DNA of 64,000 nt, from assembly GCA_020080175.1 (NCBI GenBank), contig JAGHQL010000106.1:28395-92394 (forward strand). The letters are read 5' to 3'. The notes beneath the pieces are model-generated. The model was not told the DNA's origin, ran no database searches, and was given only the letters and a program-made list of their open reading frames with translations. This stretch comes from Glutinoglossum americanum. Its lineage: Eukaryota; Ascomycota; Geoglossomycetes; Geoglossales; Geoglossaceae. Below are positions 11,365-22,898 of this stretch, piece by piece. Position numbers and translations under genes: made by a program. The stretch's first letter is position 1. Every line of letters begins with the position of its first letter.

Positions 11365-12759
11365 CTAGGCTAAGTTTAAGTGATGAGCGTTATCCCTTTT
11401 CCTACTTATCAGCGCCCTCACCCGCCCAATATCTACTAGAGCTCTCCTCATCGGACGGGTCTGCCAGATCGCTTTTAGGCCTTCTCCCCTCATACCGGTT
11501 ATCACTTGCTTTGACTCCCGAAGAATCGCTGCTAGGACTACCTCAGTCCCATCGTTAAACTCGACGCCATTCTTTTGCATCTCTATGAGAAGCTCAACGA
11601 TACCGGTGAGGTCGTGATACTCCTTCCTCTTTATATCCAGCACCTCGTTATAAAGCGCAGTCGAAGCGCCTAGAACATAGGAACTCAAGCCGAGGTTCTT
11701 GACATATTGGAATAGAGTGAGACACATGGATGGTGAATGGAAATCGTGCCTCAGTAGCCGCATCGCCAGAAGTAATGCATACGGATAGTTTTGTCCCGCG
11801 ATGGCTAGAATCGGGATATTCTGTTCTGGATCTTGGGGCAATTCGGGTACGTCGTTCCTTAGTCGTTTCAGACTTTTCTTCACCTTTCTTGCTTCTCTTC
11901 CTACCCTTTTAGCCATGGAGAATACTTCATCCTCCAAGACTGTCCATAACTCAATATCAGTCTCAGCAGCCCTCAGTTTGTTCTCTATCCGAGCTAGTTC
12001 TGCGAGACGATAAGTTTCAATCGCTTCACGGTCCTTTTGAAGCTGCTCAAACTCCTTCGACTGAACCTCATCCACCATTTCATCAACTTCGTCGTCATCC
12101 GGTATCTGCCCCATTCGTCGTTGCCCCTCTTGCCCAAGCTTGAGTAAGCCACTAGCCCTCGCGGCGGCAGCTCGAAGAGCGGTAGGATAGCGAGACAAGG
12201 CCTCTATCTTGCGACGATGCACTTCTCGATCCTGCTCGGTTTCCATCTCAGGCCCCGCGACGGCCACTGCCGATGTTATTATTTCATTGAGGTCATTATA
12301 GTGTTGCGGTTTGGTGCTGGCGGACTGTATTCTCTTTCCTTTCAGAGACCAATTCTCATTCACAGCATCCAGTGCCCATTGGGAGCGCTCATCAGAATGG
12401 TTGGTATTCTCCATGATCTCTCGGAAGATTCGGTTGAAGGCCGCCCTCTCAAAATCTGTGATGGTCGAATGTTGCTTCGAGTTGGCCAGTGTCTCTCTAT
12501 CAAACCCCCCCCCATCGGATCCAGCCCCACCAAACTCATCTCTATCAAATCCATCGCTAAATCCGCCTGGTTCTTGGTACCGTACCTCGCGAAGTCGCTG
12601 TAAGCCCCGCGAGTTTGTAGGTTGCTTTCTGCAGCCAAACAGCGATCCAAATATCGTAGTGGACACTGGGCGCCGGCACAGCGATCTTGTCTCATACAAA
12701 AATGGTAGAAGAGGGACACTTTGTAATTGACTGCGAGAAAATAGCCTCATAAAAGACAT
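11365..12759 (-). CDS. MTF2: MTF2/NAM1-like mitochondrial gene-expression protein
   Basis: An intron-free frame of 464 aa. The first 35 residues are basic and hydroxylated (MSFMRLFSRSQLQS), a likely mitochondrial targeting sequence. The middle is Gly/Asp rich, then highly charged and helical. The C-terminal 190 residues match the fungal Mtf2 domain, with LPQDPEQNIPILAIAGQNYP and SYVLGASTALYNEVL. In yeast the protein binds the mitochondrial RNA polymerase and couples transcription to mRNA processing and translation. It starts about 200 bp from the divergent CMR1 start, so the two probably share a promoter region. The family assignment rests on the C-terminal half only. Confidence 0.75.
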   Translation of the reverse strand: MSFMRLFSRSQLQSVPLLPFLYETRSLCRRPVSTTIFGSLFGCRKQPTNSRGLQRLREVRYQEPGGFSDGFDRDEFGGAGSDGGGFDRETLANSKQHSTITDFERAAFNRIFREIMENTNHSDERSQWALDAVNENWSLKGKRIQSASTKPQHYNDLNEIITSAVAVAGPEMETEQDREVHRRKIEALSRYPTALRAAAARASGLLKLGQEGQRRMGQIPDDDEVDEMVDEVQSKEFEQLQKDREAIETYRLAELARIENKLRAAETDIELWTVLEDEVFSMAKRVGREARKVKKSLKRLRNDVPELPQDPEQNIPILAIAGQNYPYALLLAMRLLRHDFHSPSMCLTLFQYVKNLGLSSYVLGASTALYNEVLDIKRKEYHDLTGIVELLIEMQKNGVEFNDGTEVVLAAILRESKQVITGMRGEGLKAIWQTRPMRRALVDIGRVRALISRKRDNAHHLNLA

Positions 12760-12962
12760 TGAAAGTTAGAACGCCTACCACCGAACGAAGAAGAAAATGA
12801 GTGTGATGATTCCGAAATTTAGAAATTTTAGATGTTCGTTAACACTTGGCGGTTGCAACCACTTAACGCGCAGTCTGCTGACTTCGTGACATCCGAAGTC
12901 ACGTCGAGCGAAGTCATAAAAAAAGGCCTTCATCGCACAAACCCATCAACGCGTTATCCAAC

Positions 12963-14710
12963 ATGACAGACGGCGTAAAGACAGAGACGAATGAATACGA
13001 ATTGCAGCGCCAAGCCAATATTGCCAAAAACCAGGCCCTCCTCAAAGAATTAAAGTTGAACGCCGCCAAACAAGGTCTGGGAATATCCGCTAAGTCCGTC
13101 ACCAACGCACAACCAAAGAGCAAGTTATCCAAGAGCCACAAGAAAAAGGCTCCCGCAAAGAAAGCCGTTGAAGAGAACATCCCAAGGCGCACTAGCTCCC
13201 GATTGGCAGGCCTGACTGCTGATAGTGAAGTTGCCAAGAGGAAGGCGGAAGAAGAACATGCGGCAATTCAAGAGGCTGCAAAGGCGAAACGCCAGCGGGT
13301 CTCTGGAACGCTGGACCTAACTGATATTGTGGTCGCTGGAAAGCAGTGGGACAAGTCCGAGAACTTCTTAGTAGATGTCTCAAGAGGGAAGAGGTTTGAA
13401 CGAACATTTACTGAGAAGGACGTCCGGGAAACGACGGATGTAGATTTGCGGGATCTGCGAGAGAAAATGAGCGGCTTGGGACTTTACGAAGGGTTTGAGC
13501 CAAACAGTAAGACCCCACATTATGCGCACTTACCTAGAAGTATTCACCTAGAAGGCCTCCTGCTGATCCAGAGGCTTTCATAGATATAAAGATCGTACCA
13601 GAACGCGTTGTAAATACCGCACATTTCTCTTCGCCCAAACTGATATCTGACCTTACGATAGTACTCACTCGGATTCCATCCAACCCCAGATAAGGCCCTT
13701 ATCTTTGCAGGCGACAAGATGGGCAATCTTGGAATATTCGATGCCTCTCAATCTAGTCCTGAAGAGAAGCTCGAAGGTGATGATGAAGCTGAAGAGCCTG
13801 AGCCAGCAATCACGGCCTTCAAACTACACTCACGGACAATATCCGCCTTCCAATTTGATCCAACAAACAGCAACTTTCTCTATTCCGCATCTTATGACAG
13901 TAGTATCCGTAAACTCGATCTTGCCAAAGGAATCGCTGTAGAAGTCTACGCTCCACCTCAGGGCAGGGACGATCCACTCTCTGGCGCCGAGATTGCCAGC
14001 ACAGACCCACATACACTTTATTTCTCGACCCTCGAAGGACAATTTGGCCGATACGACATGCGTGACTCAAAGAGCTTAGACATATATCAACTATCAGAAA
14101 AGAAAATTGGTGGGTTTTCGCTACACCCACGCCTACCGCACTTGGTTGCTACCGCATCTCTGGATCGTACTCTTAAAATTTGGGATCTGCGAAAAGTAAC
14201 AGGGAAAGGAGATGAGCGTGCCCCTGCATTGCTGGGCGAGCATCACAGCAGCTTGTCAGTGAGTTGCGCCCTGTGGAACCAGCATGGGGGGCTTGCGACT
14301 ACAAGTTACGACAATACAATCAAGATCTATGATTTCCCCAACGTAGATAGTTGGGCTCCTGGGCAAGAGATCGGAGAGGCGGCTATGGAACCGGCTGTAG
14401 AGGTGCCGCATAACAACCAGACAGGCCGATGGGTGACTATGTTAGTACCGAGCAAAAGCCCCTTCACTATTAAAACTAACCTCCTTTCAGTCTTCGAGCT
14501 CAATGGCAGCAATCCCCCCAAAATGGTGTCGATAGATTCTGCATTGGCAACATGAACCGTTTCGTGGACATCTACACTGCCAAAGGGGAACAGTTGGCAC
14601 AACTTGGAGGCGAGGCGATCACAGCCGTGCCAGCGGTCGCGCAGTTTCACCCGACACAGGATTGGGTCGCTGGAGGTACGGCGAGTGGGAAGTTGTGCCT
14701 TTGGATGTAG
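12963..14710 (+). CDS. CMR1: CMR1-like DNA-damage-binding WD40 protein
   Basis: Four exons (12963-13506, 13584-13609, 13662-14440, 14491-14710) join to 522 aa. Exon 2 is 26 nt. The N-terminal 180 residues are charged, with a coiled-coil-like start ([20 protein letters not shown]) and [12 protein letters not shown]40 repeats follow, including [37 protein letters not shown] and [13 protein letters not shown], and the end reads [12 protein letters not shown]1 of budding yeast is a nuclear WD40 protein that joins histone and repair factors at stressed replication forks. The third intron uses donor GTTAGT; a nearby GTACCG would break the frame. Confidence 0.9.
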
Positions 14711-16457
14711 GGCGCTCCTTGGTTGCGGACGGAAAGGGTTTGGTATTTTTCTATTCCATATTGGGTGAAGGAGCATCTAATAACGGCTCCGCTGTAGATA
14801 AATCCTTAGCAATATCCACGATTACATCGATGCTTTTATTAATATTTATTTGGCGGAAAGTCAGCAACTTCTTAAGTAAAGTGTTCATACAACCAATGGT
14901 CGTGTCCAAGATGCCCCATCACTAAGCTTGATGAACAGCATCTTATTCAAAAACTTAAAACATATTCCCCACCCAGCCAGTCTCTATTATCCATTAGAAA
15001 CAAACTTTTCGATATATCCTGTTACTTTTCTCGATGTGAAGTCGCCAATCATAAGTCTCCTTTCTCACTCCATCTTCCAAAACCGCCAGTCCTGCTAGAT
15101 AGAACGCACCTCAAATAGTGCAAGCCCAAGCAGTGCAAGCCTGAACACTTTATAACCTCTAGACTGGCGTGCCTGTGAATGTCATTTTTTAACTTTTATT
15201 TGTTACCCCTATTTCCTCGGATGGTTGTGCGGCTGTGGGCGAGTTGCGTACTCTGTGCTACTTATTTAAGAGGTTAGTTATGTAGGTGTATATATTTCAT
15301 AGAGCTGCCACCCTTGATTATAGGGATTACACACTTTGGGTAGGGTAAGTAGAGTGTAAGTATGTTTGTAGAATGGCGGTTGTGCGGAATATTCTCCATA
15401 TCATACTAATATAACAGCCTGAGAAGCATATATATTAAATAGACAGTGCAAGTCGCTCAACAACAGGGTGGAAGTGATGCTGTGAAATCGCTACGTCTCG
15501 GGCATAAGAAAAGAAGGGGATTGGTTGTTGCAGGTGGCATTGGCCAAGGGAAACAAGCTGAAAGGAAAGAAGCAGGGGGAATTGAGGACGTTGTGATGGT
15601 GAACAGAGGAAGTTGGGAGTGACCCACTAATATCCTTTTCGCGTCGAGGGCAGGTTCCTGTTACTCGGGGGATTGGCTTGATGGAAGCGGACTGAATAAG
15701 CGTTTTCAGCGCTGCTCGTAAATAGTTGGAAGGTTGTAATATTTGCTGGGGCAATGGTGAGTCTTGCGGGTATACAAGCAGAAAGGGGTACAGGGCCCAC
15801 CACATTGCCATTATTATGGCCAGGGAGTTCGTAGGATAGGGGTTCACAATAAATCTTATAAGTCCTCGCGATACGCGAGCAGATATCTCAGTGTTTTTGA
15901 ATTAAATTCTGTTAGTAGCAACACCACCGCTATTGATCTAGTGATGTATGCGCGTGCCCAGTCCCTTTCCAATTTATATATATAACCTGGCTTTAACTGA
16001 GCCAATACGGGGGCGAACCCAGGGACTGTGGCTAGTTCCCGTCCGCGACGCTTATGATATCACCTTTTCCTATCGAACAACCCATCGGCCATCATGCGAG
16101 TAGACTCGATGCGGTCTTCACGGAACTCGAGACTTGACCCCCGAGCCGTCCAGCAGTGGCTGGAGCAAGAGCGGTGCCCCATCCCTAGCATAGTGGGTCA
16201 CTTTAGTTCCAGATCGGATTCTCCAGGGGGGGTTGACATGGACATTGGTGCACCAGGGGCTTCTGACGTCGACGAGAGCGACAGGGCTCTTGTATCCGGT
16301 GATTCATCGGTAGATGAAACAGACATAGCTCTACCGGCCACGGGTGAATGGCCATCTGAATCATCCGAAATCTCCATACGGCAGGTGTTCTCCGCAATTG
16401 ATATACTCGCCCGTTGAGATGACGCTGTACGCAGAACTACCATTAACTTCCCCCTAA
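14711..16457. other. AT-rich intergenic region between convergent genes
   Basis: This 1.7-kb stretch separates the stop codons of CMR1 and DIM-2. It is AT rich with many short open frames and no domain. One 107-codon frame (16094-16417) is listed separately. Confidence 0.4.
16094..16417 (+). CDS. Possible small acidic protein
   Basis: A 107-codon frame beginning at an ATG after CCATC. The product is Ser/Asp/Glu rich with two SDVDES/SSVDET-like repeats and a short helical start (DPRAVQQWLEQE). I recognise no family. The composition is consistent with a disordered protein, but the frame is short and could be fortuitous; it sits just downstream of the convergent DIM-2 gene. Confidence 0.3.
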   Translation: MRVDSMRSSRNSRLDPRAVQQWLEQERCPIPSIVGHFSSRSDSPGGVDMDIGAPGASDVDESDRALVSGDSSVDETDIALPATGEWPSESSEISIRQVFSAIDILAR

Positions 16458-19400
16458 TCAAAAACTTTGTGAATGTTGGATAGGAGTACCTGAAGACCTC
16501 AGCCTCCTTGAAGCTCTCTGCTCTCCATAACCATCGGCCTTTCTCTTCCGATTAAAGTCCGAAGTAGCGTAACCAGCGGATTCTAAGGACAAGCGGAATA
16601 TCAGTTAACTCATTCATGTAAGTCAAGGCCGTTCTCACCTCTGAACCTCTCACCTAATGCGTTGCTTGGAGCCTCGGGGGCATCACCCCTCTTGGGACTC
16701 CGCCTTTTCTTGGTTTGGGTGGCATTACGATATTGGGTTGGTGATATGTGAGACCCTCCGCCAGAGGCACCCTGGTCTGATCCGTCAGGAGCTGGAGCTG
16801 CTGGTTAGCCTCTTGGCGTTGGTGTGACCAGCATGGGTAATGTATGCACATACCTGAAAGCCTCCTCTTCTTTGGAGTTTCCAAGCCAATAGCTTCCGAA
16901 TTCTGGTATTTCATCTTTGCCTGCTTCTGCCCACTCGTGAATGTGGAATCATCGTGACCATGTCCGTCAAGAAATAGATCATCTTCCGCTTCATCAGCGA
17001 GCTGTCCTGAAGCGGGGCTGGGTTTCGTAAAGCTTTGGTGTCCCAAATGCCCGGTATGAGTGGCACTTGGCCGAATCACACCTGTCTCAACCATGACCCG
17101 CTGGGCTCCGTGGCTTGGTGCGTCATCGTCGTTGGACACCCAGGCTTCTCTCACAGACATCCCGAGGGCAAGTGCGACGGTCCGCGCAACGCTATTTCCG
17201 ACAATTTTCCATTGAGCCGATGCGATACCAATCAAGACCTCATCGTCTGGAAAGCTTTGTGCTCTTCGGGCCTCCATGACCGTTAGTAGTCGGTGCTGGT
17301 CCCAGTGTACTAAAGCCCCAGTAAACGCACAGGCCGGTTGCGCCGATGTAGTTATTGTAGGCATCAGGGCATTCGGGTCGACACGTTGCCAGGACCTAGC
17401 TGTAAGGGTCCGTTTGTGGCCACTCTTTCCCCATGAGTAATTTTCAACTATCGGCTTCGGCATCCAGCCACTACTGACAGCCTTGATAAAACTTTGCTGC
17501 CTTGGATTTACAGGAACACAATTGATCATAATGCGCTTCACATTGCTTTTGGTGCAGCTTTGGCGGTGATCGGGATAGCTGATGCACGTATGGGAACGCG
17601 CCTGTCCGATATAAGGGAGGTCATTTGTCGCTTCAACGGCGGTAACGTATTCGAGCGGGGTTATTTCGAACCGACGCCTTCCGTACTTTTCCCCGTTTGC
17701 ACCAGTGCCAATACCTCGATCTCTCTTCCCTTGGGGGTGAGAGTGTGATAGAGCTGGGTGAGGTGGTAATTTCAACCCAGGTGCAGCAATCGAGACGAAT
17801 AGCCTGGATCGACTCTGCGGGCTTCCGAAGCTCCATGCGTCTAGGTGGAACTGCTGTACTTGGTATCCCATGCCTACTAGAGTACACAAAAGTTGAGAGA
17901 ATACATTCTGGTCACGGTTCCCGCTTGCCATTCCTGTCACATTCTCCAGCAGAGCGTATTTCGGACGGTAGAAGTCAATAAAGGCGGTCACTGATGCCAC
18001 TAGGGACGAATTTCGCAGACCCTTCTCCTCCTCTTTCCTGTTGTTTGCATTCGAAAAACCTTGGCATGGGCTGCCTGCGGAAATGAAATCGACCTCTCCT
18101 GGTTCGGGTACATGTGATGAGAAGTTCCCTTTCAATCCATTGCGGAGGATGTCATTGACGGAGCCAAAGTAAAGATTTGTATCTTCAGGGTTTCTCAAGT
18201 TCGCTCGGTATGTATGGATCTGCTCCTTGCCAATGTCGACAGCCCACTTGTTGCGCACGGCGCCACCTTCCTCTAGCCCGCGACCGAAGTTTCCGCCGCC
18301 ACAGAAAAGATCCATCCCATTCATCGCTGGCCGACTCGTGGCTTCACTAGGGTCAAATCCTTGGTTCATGGACGGAAAGGGCCTTACTAGTGGCCTCAAT
18401 TCGCACTGAGATCCGTCAGGGACTTCATGGCAGGTAATGTAGTAGGCGTCTGCCGTCCCATCCCTATTATAAGGTGCAGGTATTTTCCGGTTGAGTTTTT
18501 CATCTTCCGTGTAGAACCGAATGTGGCAATTTCGACTAATATATTCTGGCCGTATAGGGTAGATATACTCAGTCCATACAAGTTCATTGGGCCTGGAATT
18601 TTGGGCTGGCTGATAGTCTCTGCCTCGCCTTGACAACCTACGTACAAGTACTTGGCCCTTGTCGTCCTCGAATCTTACTAGCTGTACTGGTTCCAGGATA
18701 TTGTCGCTCAGAATGAGAACCGTGTCCCCCACCTGGTACTTCTCCTTTGCTCCTTCCATGGGCGACAGCTCTTGCGTTGACAAATGCACGCATTTGAAAT
18801 CAGATCGTCTAAGAGTAACAAAAGATGCGTCCAAGGTACCGTACTTCTGCCGAACAAAGTATTCCGCACCAGACTCGCCAGGTTTTGAAAAAAAAGCTAC
18901 TGAAACGATGCAAAGAACGTCGTCAGCATCGAGTACCCTGTCGCCGCAGTTGCAGTTGTCGGAGAAGAAAAGTTCGTTTCGAATCGGATAGTACATATTA
19001 GCGCAAGACGTATCCGATGGTTCGTACAACCATATAACTTTTAAAAGCCGACGACCTTTCTTAGTGAGATGGGCCTCCTGGACGTAGGCAAACCATAGAT
19101 CCGACTCTCCCTTCCAAACAGATTGAGAATCTTTTTTTACTGCAACAACATCTCCTTCCCTAACTGCCTTTGGCTTTTGTGTGAGGGTTCGGCCGCAGCC
19201 GTCACGCTTGAGGCGCGTTGGTGTGATAATTACAGGACCAACGAATTTGTCCCTAGCGATTCTAGCCTTAGCTTCAATCCGAGCTTGTTCCTCATGTTCT
19301 TCGTCCTTTTGGTCCATCTTCTCGTCAAAGAACTCCCTTAGCATCTCGAATCCACCACTATGGCGCGCCCTTGTAATTCCAACTCCACCCGAGGTACGAG

Positions 19401-20774
19401 AGGATAGGCTCGGGCTCTCGTCGCCTTGGCCTACTGCATAAGCGGAACCCCTCTCGACAGTAAGATCAAGCTTCATTTCTCGCTTGCGTCTTGAGGCCAG
19501 GACCTTGGAGCTTTGAGTAATGACGTTGAAGTACCCGCCGAATGGTAGCCTTTTGAAACACTCGTAAACGTAAGGCGTAACCACTGTGTTTTCCGTCTTG
19601 AAATGGTGCTCTTTGACAACCGTAAGTCTTTTCGCATCGACTTCGGACCAGATTGGATGCTTGTGCAAACCGTTTTCAACGCCACTAGCTTCCTTCCAAA
19701 GAAACTCGAAGTTGGCGGCCACCACGCTCCTAAAGTCGGTATGGCTATAAGTTGAAAGCCAACGCGTAAAATCTGCATCATTGCCGTGAAGCTCAAGAGC
19801 CCAGTCGTGAAATTGTTGCTGGAAATGGTGTAGCGATACCTTGTCGACGGCGTCAAGGAAGTCAACGAAGTGCTTTGCGAATTCGGCGATCCAGAGAAAT
19901 TGTTCGTGGTACTCCCGATACTCGGGTGCTGGCTCCTTCAGCTGATACCAAACCTCTTTTCCCTTTAGCTGAGCTGAGCGTATCCAGATCTGGTCACCAA
20001 CTGTATGCAGACTGGTATCCAGGTAATTCCCAATCGATAGGACTTTGAATGGTACTTTCTCCACATACCTACGACTATTCTCATCGACTAGAATCCCATC
20101 GAAGTAATAGTCATTGTTGGCGGACCTAGCACAGAGAAAATGTAGTGGGGCTAGTTCCCCAGATTGAGTGTTCTTGCTCTCCGGCCGGTAAATGCTGAAA
20201 TTCTGTAGCTCGATCTGGTTGAACTCGTCATTACCCTGTCTCTTTCCGCGTCCGCCCTTAAGACCTTCCTCTGAGCTGTGGACTTGCTCCTGCTGCTGCT
20301 CCCGCTCTTGCTGGTCCTGTGAAAAGTTAGCCTTGCAATTGGCTAACTAGTGGAAGAGAAGACTAATTACGAAAAAATCTCTAAGGACAGTCCTCTCTTT
20401 GGAGATTTCGAGCGGTCGGGTATATCCATCATAAGACGACTTTGGGAAAACAAATTCTGGAACTGCTATTCTAGCCAATTTGAGCTTCATTTGCGGCCGG
20501 GCTACATATTCCACCATCCCCATTTCTTCATTAGCTTCAGCATTCCACTCCAGTATATCCTCGTCCTCTTCGTTTTCTTCTTTCACCGGGCTGCCTGGTT
20601 GCTGCCCGTGACACTTACTTGGTGCCGACTTAGGAAGCGTAAGATGTACGGGAAAATCCTCGGCGCCTGTCGCAAGAATGAAGTGGTTAACAAGAAAATC
20701 CGTTCAAGTCGGGGTACTTGGGCGCTTTTGTTGACATGTATCGCAAAGCGCGTCGAATCCGGAATATGGAATAA
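16458..20774 (-). CDS. dim-2: DIM-2-type DNA (cytosine-5)-methyltransferase, 5' end unresolved
   Basis: Exons 20774-20718, 20666-20371, 20316-16854, 16800-16639 and 16582-16458 join in phase to at least 1,366 aa. The true first exon, with the ATG, was not found. After an acidic N-terminus come DIM-2 landmarks such as NDYYFDGILVDENSRRY, a BAH-like region with YPIRNELFFSDNCNC, and the methyltransferase domain. All catalytic motifs look intact: I (DLFCGGGNFGRGLEEGG), IV with catalytic Cys (GSPCQGFS), VI (LLENVTG), VIII (QSRSRLF), IX and X (QWKIVGNSVART). The tail holds basic clusters (KKRRSPKR, RKRK) that could be nuclear localisation signals. The family carries out DNA methylation of repeats directed by H3K9me3 and HP1 in Neurospora. 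BAH modules plus DIM-2-like motif spacing favour DIM-2 over RID. Confidence 0.9.
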
Positions 20775-22898
20775 CTCACTAGTTTTCTCTATCGAATACA
20801 TATCTGGGGAGGGGATAGCGCGTATTTGGAGGCCTAGCGGTCTCAATACCGCTGGTGGTGGGAAGAATAATGGGTCTTTGTTCCGGTCTAATAGCTTGTC
20901 TTTGTACCCAAGAGATGAACGCAAATATTAGTGCGCAATTGATAAGGATGAGATGGAACAAGTCTGTGCCAGTATCAAAGAAATCGAAGATTGAAGCAAA
21001 GACAAGAATTAGAGAAATTAGTAAAGCTCTATATCTGTGAAAGAGTAGATATTGCTCTCGGAGGTTGCAAGCGCACAGAGGTCGGAGGTTGGGCGCTAAA
21101 CCGGAACTGTCTTCAATCCTTGCTTTTTCGAGATTGACCAGAACTTTAGAATTAGGAGATTTGAAGCCCGAGAGGGTTGGGGAATAGAGGGTTGTGAGGA
21201 TAGCGGAAGGTAGTAGGAGTATAGGAGGGTTTCTAGCCATTTGGAAATTGAGTGGCTGGACAACTTATAGAGCAGTGTCGTCCGGCCATTGTTGCTATTG
21301 ACGATCAATAACGACAATTCGAGTCAGTAAGCGACTTGCCTCAATATCTGCTCGTGGCCTCTATTTCGATAGTTTAGCCCCAAGTTTGATGTAATGCTAT
21401 CGATGAAGTTGAGCAGTTCTAGGATTGCGCGTTGCAAAAATATATAGTGTTCTAGGCATAAGACAAAATCATCCAGAGTGCTTGGCACCCCCGAATATGC
21501 TGAGAACTGTGGTGATAGGGTGGCGAAGGCAGGATTGAGGCTCAGATCAATAGTGTTAGGGTTCATATATCTTGTCTGTGCTTGGACGGGCATGAATCTT
21601 TATTCCTAGTATGGTATGCAAAGCAAAATTGAGATGGTAGCATGCACGTTTCTTATAACCCACAACCATCAATTAATTGACCTAGGTGCTTCCATCCAAT
21701 GAACTCTACTTATTCAGGCCTAGAGTGCCTTTGACCTTGTCACCACTAGAGGCTATTAGCGGTTCGATTCAACATGTACGAGAATGGGCGCTTGCTTACA
21801 CGGACTGGGTAGTTCCACCATGGCCTTCACGGTCGCTCGCGCGCTGTGTTTTGTCGAAGGTTCCTTGCCCAGTGGATTTCGACTCATCGCTCTGTATACC
21901 TCTGCACTTGTCGTTAGAATAAAGGCTTTAGGTAACTATCCTAGAGAAGGGGTATACCGAGCGAGACGGTCGGTTGTATCAGTGAAGGTCTCCTTCACCT
22001 TGTCTTGGGTTGACTTTGTTGAGTCAGGGGTAATCTCCTCTCTGGCCTCTGTAGGACTTTTAGCAGCTGGGCCGTATGGGGGGTGCCAAAGGGTACAGAC
22101 TGGTGCTGAAATCTTTGCGGCCTGGATCAGACATGATTGTGCTTGGAAGTGAAAAATTCTTGTATTATTGGTATAATATGAGTTAGACTGGTGATTGCGA
22201 GATGATCCAACATATGTTCCCCAGATGGGAGGCAGATAGTTTATTATATGTGTGCCCCGAGCGCTTCGAGCGCCGTGACGTCAAGGGATGCCATTCAAGA
22301 AACACCTGTAGCTCAGTATGGCATGACGCAAGTAACACGACATGTGTCTCAGAGCTGAAACAAGAAATTAGGAAATGACGTCCAGAGAAGCAAATTTTAG
22401 GAAAAGTAGGTTAGGGATTTCTTCATTAAACTCGGTCCTAGAGTTCGTAGTGTCGTTTGATGGAGGGTTCATTCCCCGCAAGCTTGGAGCGTTCTCAATG
22501 GTGCCGTAAATTCCTAGTAAATCTTTACCTGGATTGGGGGAGAGGCAATCTGTCCAAGTTCGGTGACGGTCTATATTCCTATTCTGTACCGTCAATGATG
22601 GGTGTTTTCAGGCTGTGTAGTTCTTGGGAAGTCACGGGGTCGAGCCTTCGCGTCACTCAGATTTAGTCAGCGACTTGTTGACCAACAGATGACAGTCAAC
22701 ACAAGCCACTCTTGTACTGACTGCCATGATACTTGTGATACCTTCATTAAATAACCAGCTACGGTAAGTTAGTGCCCTCCCTGTTGTTTCTGTGGCTGAC
22801 CGTCGGCCTCTTTAGCCTTTTCATTGCCAACGTACATATTTCTACATACGGATTCAGCTCCACTCACGGGAGGCTGCATCGAACCTGGTCTGGGTTAT
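20775..22898. other. Region without a convincing gene; DIM-2 start lies here
   Basis: The first exon and promoter of DIM-2 must lie at the left end. A minus-strand frame of 153 codons (20779-21240) has two hydrophobic segments (including LILVFASIFDFF). An 89-codon frame (21324-21593, minus) and a 122-codon frame (21784-22152, plus) also occur. None has a recognisable domain. The right end is the promoter of the NYN gene. Confidence 0.35.

Noticed and set aside
15980-16040. A second possible B box (GGGTTCGCCCC, minus strand)
   Set aside because: No cloverleaf could be built; the flanks do not form an acceptor stem.
20779-21240. 153-codon minus-strand frame with two hydrophobic segments
   Set aside because: It overlaps the region where the DIM-2 first exon and promoter must be, has no recognisable family, and its hydrophobic stretches come from a pyrimidine-rich DNA tract. 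Part of it could still belong to DIM-2 exon 1.
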